This document shows, one piece after another, positions 24,439 to 34,189 of a stretch of 64,000 nt of DNA. The notes under the pieces were generated by a model, which made no database searches, had not been told where the DNA came from, and saw nothing but the letters and a program-made list of their open reading frames with translations. The DNA comes from Lysinibacillus antri (GTDB lineage Bacteria; Bacillota; Bacilli; Bacillales_A; Planococcaceae). The stretch's first letter is position 1. The number at the start of each line of letters is the position of its first letter. Location: positions 248,001 to 312,000 of the forward strand of contig NZ_RYYR01000001.1 in the NCBI RefSeq assembly GCF_003977595.1, read 5' to 3'. Both the position numbers and the translations under genes were made by a program.

Positions 24439-25551
24439 TTATTTCGCTAATAATGTCACCGCAATTTGGCGTCCAGGAGATGTTATATAGTTTCCGTTCA
24501 TTATTAAACCACTTGATGCCCCACCATCTGAGTTCATCGCATCAATTGCTCCGAGCTTTTGCATAATAGTTGCTAATTGTGTAACTGTAGCACCGGACGT
24601 TGTCACTAATAGTACTTGACGATTTTTTACTATGCCGATAGCGCTCCGTGCTCCTGGTGAGCTTAATATTTTATGGCTATTAAAACCTTCTTCTATAGGA
24701 TTTACAGTAATTGCACCATTCGTCACTAGACGTGGTCCAACTTGGATTGCTTCTTGAACGTCGCCTCGCTCAAATAGTTCCATAAATTTCGCCCCAGGTA
24801 AAATCCCCACTTGCCCATCTTTCATCGTATAAAAAACCGAAAACTTTTTATCAAATGTCTGCATTAACTTTCCATTCATGACTAGTCCATTGTATATTTG
24901 GCGGTATGTATTATCTGAATATGCATCAAAATAATTACCGTTTATCGCAGCAATCGCGCCATGTCTTTTAGCAATCGAAGCTAGTGACTCAACACTTCCT
25001 AATTGATCTTTCGCTACTTCCACATGAAGGGAAGTATTCGGAGCTAATAAATTAACCGTAACTACATTGACACTAAAATTCTTTCCTTCTGCACTAATCG
25101 TTTGCTTTGTATACGAAACTTTCGGTCTCTTAACAAAAGTTTCTGCATAAACAGGTATATGAATAGGTTGTCCATTTACTTCAAACTCAACTTGTCCTTT
25201 TTGTTGATTCCAGTTTACGGGAGTATTAAATATAAAACCGACATCTCTTAATGGAACGTAAACTGAGTTATTGATTACTTTTGGAATGGAATCCATTTCT
25301 TTCACTACTTGTCCAGCTTGTTTAATAGACTTACTTCCTAACGTTAGCGTAAATTGATCAATGGTTACTTGTTTTGTATTTGCATTCCAATCAACCGATA
25401 CGTTAAACGCTTCAGATATCATTCGAATTGGTACAAGCGTTCGATATGTTTTTTCCTCTTGCACTCCAAACGACTGTGCACTCACTTGTAACCCAGTAAG
25501 GTGACTAGTTATAAAAATAAATAATAAGAATAAAAAGATTTTCCTAAACAA
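24439..25551 (-). CDS. Exported protein: copper-amine-oxidase-like N-domain plus phosphodiester glycosidase (NAGPA) domain
   Basis: The 370-residue protein has a signal peptide (residues 1-26, ending VSAQ). Residues ~35-125 form a stalk/copper-amine-oxidase N-terminal-like module: LVPIRMISEAFNVSVDWN and VYVPLRDVGFIFNTPVNWN. The C-terminal part is a phosphodiester-glycosidase (NAGPA) domain: AIAAINGNYFDAYSDNTYRQ, ARSAIGIVKNRQVLLVTTSG, and MQKLGAIDAMNSDGGASSG. Such proteins are exported and thought to act on sugar phosphodiesters at the wall; the substrate is unknown. It opens an accessory block absent between rarA and tcdA in B. subtilis. Confidence 0.9.
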   Translation of the reverse strand: MFRKIFLFLLFIFITSHLTGLQVSAQSFGVQEEKTYRTLVPIRMISEAFNVSVDWNANTKQVTIDQFTLTLGSKSIKQAGQVVKEMDSIPKVINNSVYVPLRDVGFIFNTPVNWNQQKGQVEFEVNGQPIHIPVYAETFVKRPKVSYTKQTISAEGKNFSVNVVTVNLLAPNTSLHVEVAKDQLGSVESLASIAKRHGAIAAINGNYFDAYSDNTYRQIYNGLVMNGKLMQTFDKKFSVFYTMKDGQVGILPGAKFMELFERGDVQEAIQVGPRLVTNGAITVNPIEEGFNSHKILSSPGARSAIGIVKNRQVLLVTTSGATVTQLATIMQKLGAIDAMNSDGGASSGLIMNGNYITSPGRQIAVTLLAK

Positions 25552-25692
25552 TTAAACTCCTACTCCCTTTTGAAAAATTTTACAGAAACTATTAATGATT
25601 ATACATTACCTTTCACTTTTATTTAACTGATAGTGTTAGAAAAATGTAATGTTATTGTTCAATTTGAGTATCTAAGATAGGTAGAGGAAACT

Positions 25693-25719
25693 GAGGCTGT
25701 CCACCTTATAGACAGCCTC
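25693..25719 (-). terminator. Hairpin directly after the first chemoreceptor gene
   Basis: GAGGCTGTC (25693-25701) and GACAGCCTC (25711-25719) form a perfect 9-bp stem immediately beyond the chemoreceptor stop codon. The minus-strand tail is not a clean T-run, so it may be a weak terminator or an RNA-stabilising end. Confidence 0.55.
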
Positions 25720-27888
25720 TTATTGTTTAATATGGAATTTTGAAACACTTTGCGATAGCGTACCGATTAATAATGTGCTTCTTTCTGTATCGTAATGGGC
25801 ACTTTTAATTAACTCAATCATCTGTTTCATCGTATCTTCTACATTTTCTACAACGCGCACATTCTGCTCACTACTCGCTGCAATATTTCGAATAATATCA
25901 CGTATTTGATCGGTCACATTTTTTTGTTGGGAAGGTGTATTTGTCATCGTTGCCAGCACTTCTTTTACAACATGGATATATTCCGAACCTTTTTCTACTT
26001 CTACACTATTACCTTCAATCGCGTTACGAATAACGTTTGAATTTTTACTTATTAATTCTAACGTTGTATCAATTTCTTCTGTGGCTATTTTTGTTTGTAA
26101 TGCTAATTTTCGAATTTCTTCTGCAACAACAGCAAAGCCTTTTCCATGCTCACCTGCTCTAGCAGCCTCAATGGAAGCATTTAAGGCTAATAAATTTGTT
26201 TGTTCTGCAATAGCATTAATTGTTACAACAACTTTACTAATACTAGTGGATGATTCCACAAAGGTAGACGTTAATTTCAACGTTTCTCGAACTTTCTCAA
26301 CAATGGTACTCATTTTTTCATCGATTCCACTCACTTCATCTTGTGCAGCACATAATTGTTGATGAGATTGTTGCTCTATACTCGCCATCGTTTTACTAAT
26401 TTCATCCACTTGGAACATGGCATTTTTCACATCATCTAATTGGTGTTGAATTGTCATAAACATTTCATTCATCTGGTTAATTAACTGATGCGAACTATTT
26501 TCAACATTTTTAGTTTGTTGTTGCAAATGGTAATTTGTCGTTTGTACATCGGTTGTTGACTTTTGCACTTTTTGAATGAGTGTTGCCTGTGAATCGACAA
26601 AGTTATTTACCCAGCGTCCCATTTCACCGGTTTCATCATTCCCTAACAAAGATTTATCTATCCGGATCGTTAAGTCCCCTTCACCTTCAGCGATTGTTTG
26701 AATCATGCCCGTTACGCGATTAATTCGATCGATAATCGGCTTCAAGCGTTTTCGAGTAAAATAAAATGTTCCGATAACTCCATACGTCACATTGATGGCT
26801 AGTACAATGAGTGGATGTAGTACATGAAAGGCTGTTAAAACTTGGAATAGCAAAATGTTCATCATCATGAAAGAAATAAAACTAATGCCTAAATGAAAGC
26901 CAATGGAACGTGTTCGATAAACTTCTTCTAAATCAGCTTCACACATCATTCCCCAAATATCTGGACTATGAGGCATCTGAAATGTAACACCTTTTCCAAT
27001 TACGGGGATATGACGATAATCGGAATATCCAGGAAACTCTACAAATAGATTGGACCCATTTTTTATCGTATTGATAACACCTGGATGCAATTCCTTCGTT
27101 GCGGGATCTGTAAAGCGTATTTCAAACTCTGTATGATGCTTTATTTTTACAATTCCCCAATGTTTCGTATAGATGCCTAATTTTAAGTTTTCTCCTAATG
27201 TAAAAGTCTCATCTTCAAAGCGACTGCGAGATAATGCGGTCCCCGGCTCAATGGATGGATCTAAGTTCGACTTGGTCATAAAGATATAGTTGTCGCCTGA
27301 ATCTTCATAAATATGACCTGCTTCGCGTTGTATTAAATCCGAAATCACATCATTGGGGACGCGAGCTGCCATGATAAACTGTAATACATTTTCTTTATAG
27401 ACTGGTTGTAAAAATAATAATGTTACGACATCGTGAAACTTTGAAGTTCTTGCGCCAATTTTTAATGTAATTGGATCAATAAACGGTCCATACAGTAAAG
27501 GTTCACCTGTTTCCCATACGTTACGTACTGCTTTTTGATATACCATTGTTTTCCCCGTGGAATAGCTTGTCCCAATATGTGGTGAATAGCTTGAGGCAAT
27601 AACATTGATTCCTTTGTCTAATAAAAACAATTCCGTAAAATATGTGCTTTTATTTTTGGAATCTATTAAATATGAATCATAGCTTTCAGGTGGATAATGA
27701 ATAATTTCTTCTGCTCTGGAAATGAGTGAAACCCAGCGATCTGTTGCCCATCCATTCAACAAATTTACACGAGTTTTTGCAATACTTTCAAAAATATCTT
27801 CTTTTTGTTTTTTTGTTCCTTCGTTTAGCTTATATGACCACCATAGAGGAAGTCCTTCTATAAAATTTAACCATCCAAATGCACCCAC
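25720..27888 (-). CDS. Methyl-accepting chemotaxis protein with N-terminal sensor lacking a first membrane segment
   Basis: The 722-residue protein ends in an MCP signalling domain with the conserved tip [20 protein letters not shown] followed by [20 protein letters not shown]. Two closely spaced membrane segments lie at about residues 333-378, followed by a HAMP-like stretch ([18 protein letters not shown]). The ~330 residues before them look like a Cache/PAS-type sensor ([32 protein letters not shown]), but no N-terminal membrane helix precedes them. The start is GTG nine bases after GGAGGG. The sensor may therefore be cytoplasmic. The ligand is unknown. No other che genes are in the window. 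Confidence 0.88.
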   Translation of the reverse strand: MGAFGWLNFIEGLPLWWSYKLNEGTKKQKEDIFESIAKTRVNLLNGWATDRWVSLISRAEEIIHYPPESYDSYLIDSKNKSTYFTELFLLDKGINVIASSYSPHIGTSYSTGKTMVYQKAVRNVWETGEPLLYGPFIDPITLKIGARTSKFHDVVTLLFLQPVYKENVLQFIMAARVPNDVISDLIQREAGHIYEDSGDNYIFMTKSNLDPSIEPGTALSRSRFEDETFTLGENLKLGIYTKHWGIVKIKHHTEFEIRFTDPATKELHPGVINTIKNGSNLFVEFPGYSDYRHIPVIGKGVTFQMPHSPDIWGMMCEADLEEVYRTRSIGFHLGISFISFMMMNILLFQVLTAFHVLHPLIVLAINVTYGVIGTFYFTRKRLKPIIDRINRVTGMIQTIAEGEGDLTIRIDKSLLGNDETGEMGRWVNNFVDSQATLIQKVQKSTTDVQTTNYHLQQQTKNVENSSHQLINQMNEMFMTIQHQLDDVKNAMFQVDEISKTMASIEQQSHQQLCAAQDEVSGIDEKMSTIVEKVRETLKLTSTFVESSTSISKVVVTINAIAEQTNLLALNASIEAARAGEHGKGFAVVAEEIRKLALQTKIATEEIDTTLELISKNSNVIRNAIEGNSVEVEKGSEYIHVVKEVLATMTNTPSQQKNVTDQIRDIIRNIAASSEQNVRVVENVEDTMKQMIELIKSAHYDTERSTLLIGTLSQSVSKFHIKQ

Positions 27889-28142
27889 TCCAGATCACCC
27901 TCCTACGAATAGATCCATTATTAAAATAGAAATATTTTTCAAATAATAAATTAATACCATTTTACGCCAATTAAATGGCTGTTTTCAATCAGGGACGTGA
28001 ATCTGTCAACCTACATTTCGCCCCAATTGCCCCCTGTTCAATAATAGAAACACTTAATTCTCCTAAGTGGAACTCCTTGAAAAAAAATTATAATTAAATA
28101 ATGAAGTTACCACTTAAATGTAAGAATTTATGACATGAAAAC

Positions 28143-28173
28143 AAAAAAAGTGAAACCGACTTTTCGATTTCAC
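28143..28173 (-). terminator. Terminator of the 28187-28711 gene
   Basis: On the minus strand GTGAAATCG (28173-28165) pairs with CGGTTTCAC (28158-28150), with one wobble, followed by TTTTTTT (28149-28143). Confidence 0.85.
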
Positions 28174-28186
28174 CTAAATGGTTTAG

Positions 28187-28711
28187 TTATCTATGAAATT
28201 TATGAATGTAGTTCGAAAACGCTTCCAGACAATCTTTTGCTCGATTATTTTGTTTTAAAATTAATCGTTCAAAACCACCTTCTTTGCCATCGTACAGCTC
28301 AATTTCTTCATACGTTCTTCCAACCTCATTTAAAAATTGCGCATTCACAATTTTTTGTACATCTGGAATACAATTCGCAGCTAATAAAAATAATGTTTTG
28401 ATTTCTTCGCTCACAACTTCTTTTCTCTGTAATTTTAAACGGAAAAATGCAAGTGTTTGAAAATAAAGTAATTTTGAAGTAAGGTCCATAAATAATACCC
28501 AATACGTATTTTCATTTGGAAGTTGCCCATTATTTCCTTTTACATAATTACTGAAATATTCAACCGCATCATCTAAAAGTTCACCAATACTTGAATAAGC
28601 TTTTTCCCAATTTTTACTCGTGTCAATATAATTAAAAATGATTTCGTCCATGCTCTCTTTGAGTGAAAGAATATTTAAAGCATTATTCGCCATTGGTACT
28701 TTAGTCGTCAT
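28187..28711 (-). CDS. Unrecognised 174-residue protein
   Basis: I do not recognise this family. The protein is predicted mostly helical and soluble, without signal peptide or membrane segment, beginning MTTKVPMANNALNILSLKES. Its length, the paired aromatic-rich helices (YWVLFMDLTSKLLYFQTLAF) and the C-terminal KDCLEAFSNYIHKFHR give no catalytic motif. It has its own terminator. It lies between two chemoreceptor genes. A signalling or adaptor role would be a guess. The start ATG has GGGAGG upstream. Coding status is well supported by length, ribosome site and terminator. Confidence 0.72.
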   Translation of the reverse strand: MTTKVPMANNALNILSLKESMDEIIFNYIDTSKNWEKAYSSIGELLDDAVEYFSNYVKGNNGQLPNENTYWVLFMDLTSKLLYFQTLAFFRLKLQRKEVVSEEIKTLFLLAANCIPDVQKIVNAQFLNEVGRTYEEIELYDGKEGGFERLILKQNNRAKDCLEAFSNYIHKFHR

Positions 28712-28924
28712 ATTGAATCCTCCCTTAACTCCTTACTTTCTATCTTCAATACTATAACAATAATATTCAAATGTTTTTTTAGAAAATAAAAAAATGCGCT
28801 AAAAATGGGATATAACTGTAAAATTTATTCATTTTCAACAATATTCTAACGGCTATATTCAGAATCTTCGCAATCGTATTTTGTCGAATTATACTATTTT
28901 ATGATAACAATTATATTCAGCAGT

Positions 28925-29326
28925 CTATAATATTCTCTCAATATATTTACGATAAAAATCATGGTCATTTACACCCTGGTGATCTATTTCTGTCTTTTTT
29001 ATAACTTCTTTCACGTTTCCATTCTCCATTTGGAAGATCCATTGTTTTGATCCATAAAAAATCCACTTCATTCTTTTCACCCAATTCCCTAAATCTTCAT
29101 CCATATTTTTTCTAAGAAAATATTTGTCGTACAATACTTTTGTCATATTAATAAACCCTTCACTTTCACGAAACTTCTTAGTAGAAAAGTCATACTCCGG
29201 TTCAACAACTTGATGTTGATCAAGTACATGGATTGTCTGTAACTCTAGATTTATCGCTAGTTCAACTACACTTATTTCATCCAAGATATTTAATCCTCGA
29301 TATTCCATTTCAAAAAATTTCTCCAC
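28925..29326 (-). CDS. Unrecognised 133-residue protein
   Basis: I do not recognise this family. The protein is small, soluble, Glu/Lys-rich with several aromatic residues (WVKRMKWIFYGSKQWIFQME), and starts MEKFFEMEYRGLNILDEISV. The ribosome site is weak (AGGAGTGTAGTATAG region upstream). It lies in A+T-rich accessory DNA between the other unknown gene and a chemoreceptor gene transcribed the other way. It could be a recently acquired or fast-evolving gene; no function is proposed. Confidence 0.6.
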   Translation of the reverse strand: MEKFFEMEYRGLNILDEISVVELAINLELQTIHVLDQHQVVEPEYDFSTKKFRESEGFINMTKVLYDKYFLRKNMDEDLGNWVKRMKWIFYGSKQWIFQMENGNVKEVIKKTEIDHQGVNDHDFYRKYIERIL

Positions 29327-29506
29327 TATACTACACTCCTAACACGCTCATTTTATTTTATTAATATAATAATTTGAAAATTTCTCTAAAAAACTATGCA
29401 AGTATATCCCTTGAAAATCATAGATAAATAATATAGAACTTTAAGTACAATACTTTCTATCTATTTATTAAAATAATAATTCAAATTTTGAAAGGAGGAT
29501 TTTCTT

Positions 29507-30967
29507 ATGAACATCGATATTTTAAAGAAAGATGACTTATTTAAGAAAAATTCAATCTTAATGCTTGTCTATGGTTTAGCTGCTTACTTAGGAGGTATTG
29601 CTCAATTTATTATTGGCCGACCACTTGGCTTAGCCCTTTCACTATTAATTCCTGTATCTATTGCCTGCTTGCTATTTATTGTACAACGTAAAATCGTTAC
29701 GCTACGTCCAGCTTTCCCATTTATTGTTTTAATATTAGGCATTATTACGGTTTACGGAGCAATCGCCTCATTCAAAGTAACTTTAGCGACGATTGTCTTG
29801 AGTTTCTTCGTTTTAATATTAGGAAGCATACACAATAAACTAACGGTATTTACTGTTGGATATGTCGGTTCTCTTATTTGTTTAATTTTTAATTTTACAT
29901 TGGATACAACCGGTTTTGCTGTTGATCCTGCAAATGTCTTTGTCGTTCATACGTTGATGGGATTAGGGATTTTACTACAAGTTCGTCAAAACAAATATTT
30001 ATTTACTAACATAGAAGCATTAATGAGATCAGCAAATGAAAAGGCATTTCACGAACAAAACTTACACCACCATTTAGAAACTTTAGTCGATCGAATTACA
30101 TCAAAGCTTGAAACCATCACAATGAGTATGAAAACCGCTTCGTTAGCGCAAAATGAAATGCTTTCATCTATCCAAGAAGTAAGTGTTGGAGCACAACGTC
30201 AATCCGATTATGTACTTGATATTGTGCAAAGTACCGATGCAACCACAACCGAAATTTCTAGAATTACAGATCAATTAAATGAGATTGTGCAAAGTGTAGA
30301 TAACGCTAGTCAACATGCTTCAAATGGCACAGAAGCAATGCATCAATTAAAAGACGAAATCGATTCGTTTAAAAGTTTCTTCTCATTACTGAACGAAACC
30401 TTTCTTTTATTGTCAAAGAAAATTGCAGAAACAAATCAATTTACGTTAGATATCCAAAAAATCACGACACAGACAAACCTTCTTGCACTTAATGCATCGA
30501 TTGAAGCGGCTCGAGCTGGTAGCCATGGGAATGGATTCAAAGTAGTTGCCGACGAAATTAGAAAGCTCGCAGGTATTACAGATCAAACATTAGCAAAAAT
30601 TGACGAAAACCTAAGCGAAGTAAATTTATACAACGAAGATGCCCTGAAAAAGTTACAGAGTGGTTTAAAGCAGATTACTACACAAATTGAAACGGCCGAA
30701 AAATCAAACGAAACATTTACAGCTTTAATGCATTCAATGGATGACATTTTAATTGAAATAAAAGAGTTTGCTCAAGCGGTCAATGCCATTGAAGAAAATG
30801 GGAAATCTATTCAAGCCAGTACAAGTGAATTTGCTTCCATTATCGAACAAAGCTCCGCTGCCGTTGAACAATTGAGCGCGGTTTTAACAACTGTCAACAA
30901 GGAGCAACAACAAATTTCACAACATATACAAGATACGTATCAAGATACATTAAGCATTCGACAGTAA
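29507..30967 (+). CDS. Methyl-accepting chemotaxis protein with multi-pass membrane N-terminus
   Basis: The 486-residue protein has about six membrane helices in the first ~165 residues ([20 protein letters not shown] onwards) and no obvious extracytoplasmic sensor domain or HAMP. The cytoplasmic rest is an MCP signalling hairpin with tip [20 protein letters not shown] followed by [18 protein letters not shown]. The ribosome site GAAAGGAGG is strong. A receptor of this type probably senses through its membrane domain (e.g. membrane state, redox or small permeant ligand); that is inference. It converges on tcdA with a shared terminator. Confidence 0.9.
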   Translation: MNIDILKKDDLFKKNSILMLVYGLAAYLGGIAQFIIGRPLGLALSLLIPVSIACLLFIVQRKIVTLRPAFPFIVLILGIITVYGAIASFKVTLATIVLSFFVLILGSIHNKLTVFTVGYVGSLICLIFNFTLDTTGFAVDPANVFVVHTLMGLGILLQVRQNKYLFTNIEALMRSANEKAFHEQNLHHHLETLVDRITSKLETITMSMKTASLAQNEMLSSIQEVSVGAQRQSDYVLDIVQSTDATTTEISRITDQLNEIVQSVDNASQHASNGTEAMHQLKDEIDSFKSFFSLLNETFLLLSKKIAETNQFTLDIQKITTQTNLLALNASIEAARAGSHGNGFKVVADEIRKLAGITDQTLAKIDENLSEVNLYNEDALKKLQSGLKQITTQIETAEKSNETFTALMHSMDDILIEIKEFAQAVNAIEENGKSIQASTSEFASIIEQSSAAVEQLSAVLTTVNKEQQQISQHIQDTYQDTLSIRQ

Positions 30968-30970
30968 ATG

Positions 30971-31004
30971 AAAAAGGTGCGGTCATTTTGAAGACGCACC
31001 TTTT
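30971..31004. terminator. Bidirectional terminator between chemoreceptor and tcdA
   Basis: AAAAGGTGCG and CGCACCTTTT flank a short internal loop, giving a stem with A-tract on one side and T-tract on the other. It serves both convergent genes. Confidence 0.85.
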
Positions 31005-31013
31005 ACCATTTTA

Positions 31014-31775
31014 TTATTGTTGTACTCGTGTAATTTTTATATCCTTTAAGATATCATTAATTACCCAGCTAGCTGCAATGAGTCCTGCAACAGACGGACA
31101 AAATGCGTTAGATGATGGTGGCATTTTTGCTTTACGAATTTGTGCATTCGGATTTCCAACCGTTTCCACTACATCTGGACGAACCACGATTGGCGACTCA
31201 TCCGAAAAGACAACGGTTACGCCTTTTCGAATTCCCTCTTTACGAAGCTTTGTACGAATGACTTTCGCTAGTGGATCCGTATGGGTTTTTGAAATATCTG
31301 CAATTTGGAATCGTGTTGGGTCTGTTTTGTTGGCAGCACCCATACTTGAAATAATCGGTATATTTCGTTTCAAACATTCTTTCATTAGGTGAATTTTATA
31401 CATGACTGTATCCGAAGCGTCAATCACATAATCAATTCCTAGTTCAAAGAATTTCTCGTACGTTTCCTCTGTATAAAACATGTGCATATCAATCACTTCA
31501 CACTCAGTGTTAATATCTGCAATACGCTCTTTCATCACAGCTGATTTTGATTTGCCCACTGTTGATAAGTATGCCACTAATTGACGGTTTACGTTTGTTA
31601 TATCTACATTATCTTTATCCACTAAAATAATACGACCAACACCACTTCTTGCACAGGCTTCAGCGGCAAATGATCCAACGCCACCTACACCTAATACTGC
31701 AACAGTCGTATTTTTTAATTTTTCTAGCCCTTCTTTACCTATTGCTAGTTCGTTTCTTGAAAACTGATGTAACAT
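31014..31775 (-). CDS. tcdA: tRNA threonylcarbamoyladenosine dehydratase TcdA (YrvM)
   Basis: TcdA cyclises t6A37 to ct6A in ANN-decoding tRNAs using ATP, an E1-like enzyme. The 253-residue protein has the nucleotide loop VLGVGGVGSFAAEACARSGV, the ThiF/MoeB-type LVDKDNVDITNVNRQ and the conserved DASDTVMYKIHLMKECLKRN segment. The C-terminus includes AFCPSVAGLIAASWVINDIL. As in B. subtilis it lies directly downstream of the 6S RNA gene and aspS. Confidence 0.95.
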   Translation of the reverse strand: MLHQFSRNELAIGKEGLEKLKNTTVAVLGVGGVGSFAAEACARSGVGRIILVDKDNVDITNVNRQLVAYLSTVGKSKSAVMKERIADINTECEVIDMHMFYTEETYEKFFELGIDYVIDASDTVMYKIHLMKECLKRNIPIISSMGAANKTDPTRFQIADISKTHTDPLAKVIRTKLRKEGIRKGVTVVFSDESPIVVRPDVVETVGNPNAQIRKAKMPPSSNAFCPSVAGLIAASWVINDILKDIKITRVQQ

Positions 31776-31870
31776 TTTTTATGCCTCTCAATCTACATTT
31801 TACTACTCGGAATTATATCATATCAAAATAATGAAGTAAATTTATCATGTAAAACTTGAATGTAGTATGG

Positions 31871-31907
31871 CAAAAAAATAAAAACCCTTCTGTAAAATTT
31901 CAGAAGA
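31871..31907 (-). terminator. Terminator of 6S RNA
   Basis: On the minus strand TTCTG (31904-31900) pairs with CAGAA (31891-31887) and is followed by GGGTTTTTATTTTTTT. It follows the 6S closing stem by about ten bases. Confidence 0.85.
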
Positions 31908-31910
31908 GTT

Positions 31911-32111
31911 AGTAAGGACGAATCCCAAATTGCCGTAACTTTAATGTTTTGAACCCGCTTCCCTTGCAGGTGGGTAACCTCTTCAACTGCTTAAACTTCC
32001 CCAACTCGTTCGAGGGCCTGTTTGCACAAGTCAAAATATGGATTCCCAACGATTTATTGTTCGGTCAAAACTGTTATGAATGGGATTACAAACAGTTCAG
32101 GATTCGTTGTT
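31911..32111 (-). ncRNA. ssrS: 6S RNA
   Basis: A ~200-base RNA lies between aspS and tcdA, the B. subtilis bsrA location, in the same orientation. ACGAATCC (32107-32100) pairs perfectly with GGATTCGT (31925-31918) as the closing stem. A long, mostly paired rod with an open central bubble lies between, including GAACGAGTTGGGG and the CTGCAAGGGAAGCGGG arm. A consensus promoter and a terminator bracket it exactly. 6S RNA binds the sigma-A RNA polymerase holoenzyme and modulates transcription in stationary phase. The call rests on location, structure and signals, not on a covariance search. Confidence 0.88.
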
Positions 32112-32117
32112 AAATTA

Positions 32118-32146
32118 ATCTTATCACCAATTATCTGAATTTTCAA
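32118..32146 (-). promoter_or_regulatory. Sigma-A promoter of 6S RNA
   Basis: TTGAAA (32146-32141) and TAAGAT (32123-32118) are 17 bases apart on the minus strand, giving a start near 32111. This matches the 5' end expected from the RNA structure. The A+T-rich stretch from here to the aspS terminator (32147-32340) shows no gene. Confidence 0.8.
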
Positions 32147-32340
32147 TATAAATTTTTAAAAATATTAAAAAATTTTTAAAACTAACATTTATTTGACAAA
32201 AACTAAGAAGGTCTTATTCATTAAATTTAAGAAATTATATAATAAATGTTATCTTTATCATATACTTATTATATATTTAAAACTATTATACTCGCTAAAT
32301 CCTAATCTACTAAAAAGCACTCAAATCCCTCATCGCATAA

Positions 32341-32380
32341 ATAAAGGAGCCACCTACAACTTCACAGGTGACTCCTTTTA
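32341..32380 (-). terminator. Terminator-like hairpin after aspS
   Basis: AAAGGAGTCACCT pairs with AGGTGGCTCCTTT on the minus strand, starting eight bases after the aspS stop codon. The tail is TATTTATG, a weak T-run. Confidence 0.75.
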
Positions 32381-32387
32381 CTATAAA

Positions 32388-34160
32388 TTAGTTCTCTTTT
32401 TTCTTCGTTACACTTAAGTTTAATTCTTGTAATTGTGCATCTGAAACTTCACTTGGCGCTGAAGTTAATAGACAACTTGCTGTAGCTGTTTTCGGGAATG
32501 ATATAGTGTCGCGTAGATTTGTACGGCCCGCTAATAGCATTACAAAACGGTCAAGACCAAATGCAAGTCCTCCATGTGGCGGCACTCCATATTCAAAGGC
32601 TTCAAGTAAGAAACCAAATTGCTCCTGCGCTTCTTCTTCACTAAATCCTAAAAGTTTGAACATTTTTTCTTGTAGGTCACGTTCATAAATACGTAAAGAT
32701 CCTCCACCAAGTTCATAACCATTTAATACGATATCGTAGGCTTGTGCACGAACACTAGCTGGATCTGTATCCATTTTTTCGATATCTTCATCAAATGGTC
32801 GTGTGAATGGATGGTGAGCTGCAGTATAACGGCCAGCTTCTTCATCATACTCAAGTAATGGCCAATCTGTAATCCATAAGAAAGCATATTGTGACTCGTC
32901 AATTAGGTTTAACTCTTTTCCTAATTTATTACGTAATGCCCCCAGTGAAGCGGCTACTACTGATGGTTTATCCGCTACGAATAGTAATAAATCTCCAGCT
33001 TCTGCATTCATAGCAGAAATTAGATTCTCTGCAATTTCACCTTCAAAGAATTTTGCGATTGGTCCGTTTAAGCCTTCTTCCGTTACTTTTAACCAAGCTA
33101 ACCCTTTCGCACCGTAAATCGCAACAAATTCTGTTAATGCATCAATATCTTTACGAGAGTATTTATCTGCATTGCCTTTTACGTTAATTGCTTTTACTTC
33201 TCCACCTGATTCAACTGTAGAAGCAAACACTTTAAATGAAGAGTCTTTTACGATTTCAGAAAGTCCTACAAGTTCTAACCCAAAACGTACATCCGGTTTA
33301 TCTGATCCAAAACGGTCCATTGCTTCTTTGTACGACATACGTTGGAATGGAAGTGTTACGTCTACACCTTTTGCTTCCTTCATAACCGTTTGAATTAGAC
33401 GCTCATTCATTTCAATAATTTCGTCCATTGACATAAATGATGTTTCGATATCGACTTGTGTGAACTCTGGTTGACGGTCTGCACGTAAATCTTCATCACG
33501 GAAACAACGCGCGATTTGGAAGTACTTTTCAAAGCCTGATACCATTAATAACTGTTTAAATAGTTGTGGTGATTGTGGTAATGCATAAAATTCACCATCA
33601 TGTACACGAGAAGGCACTAAATAGTCACGAGCACCTTCTGGAGTTGATTTCGTTAAAATTGGTGTTTCAACTTCTAAGAAGCTTTCATTTTGTAAGAAGT
33701 TACGAATTGAACGTGTAATGTCTGAACGTAATTTGAACGTGTTATACATTACGGGACGTCGTAAATCAATATAGCGATATTTTAAGCGAATATCTTCGCC
33801 AATTTCCACTTTATCATCAATTGCAAATGGTGGTGTTTTCGCTTCATTAATAATTGTAATAGTAGATGCGACAACTTCAATTTTACCCGTTGGAATATTT
33901 GAGTTTACTTGACTTTCATCACGTAAAATAACTTTCCCGTCAATTTCAATCACATATTCGTTACGGATTTTATCAGCAATTGCTAATGCATCTTTTGCTT
34001 CATCACCAAAAACTACTTGAACGATACCCGTACGATCGCGAACATCAACGAAAATTAGTCCCCCTAAATCGCGTCGTCTTTGTACCCATCCTTTTAATAC
34101 TACTTGTTGCCCTACGTGTTGTTCTGTTATTTCTCCACAAGCATGTGTTCTCTGAGCCAT
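32388..34160 (-). CDS. aspS: Aspartyl-tRNA synthetase
   Basis: The 590-residue bacterial-type class IIb enzyme has an N-terminal OB-fold anticodon-binding domain ([20 protein letters not shown]), the bacterial insertion (GAD) domain, and catalytic motifs [20 protein letters not shown] (motif 2) and [20 protein letters not shown] (motif 3). It charges tRNA-Asp. hisS lies 29 bases upstream, so both are probably read from the hisS T-box transcript. I cannot decide from sequence whether it also aspartylates tRNA-Asn. Confidence 0.98.
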   Translation of the reverse strand: MAQRTHACGEITEQHVGQQVVLKGWVQRRRDLGGLIFVDVRDRTGIVQVVFGDEAKDALAIADKIRNEYVIEIDGKVILRDESQVNSNIPTGKIEVVASTITIINEAKTPPFAIDDKVEIGEDIRLKYRYIDLRRPVMYNTFKLRSDITRSIRNFLQNESFLEVETPILTKSTPEGARDYLVPSRVHDGEFYALPQSPQLFKQLLMVSGFEKYFQIARCFRDEDLRADRQPEFTQVDIETSFMSMDEIIEMNERLIQTVMKEAKGVDVTLPFQRMSYKEAMDRFGSDKPDVRFGLELVGLSEIVKDSSFKVFASTVESGGEVKAINVKGNADKYSRKDIDALTEFVAIYGAKGLAWLKVTEEGLNGPIAKFFEGEIAENLISAMNAEAGDLLLFVADKPSVVAASLGALRNKLGKELNLIDESQYAFLWITDWPLLEYDEEAGRYTAAHHPFTRPFDEDIEKMDTDPASVRAQAYDIVLNGYELGGGSLRIYERDLQEKMFKLLGFSEEEAQEQFGFLLEAFEYGVPPHGGLAFGLDRFVMLLAGRTNLRDTISFPKTATASCLLTSAPSEVSDAQLQELNLSVTKKKEN

Positions 34161-34189
34161 TCTTTATTTCCTCCAGTTATAGACAAAAA

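Noticed and set aside
32193-32417. 74-codon A+T-rich frame beside 6S RNA
   Set aside because: Overlaps the aspS terminator and aspS end, low-complexity composition, no ribosome site.
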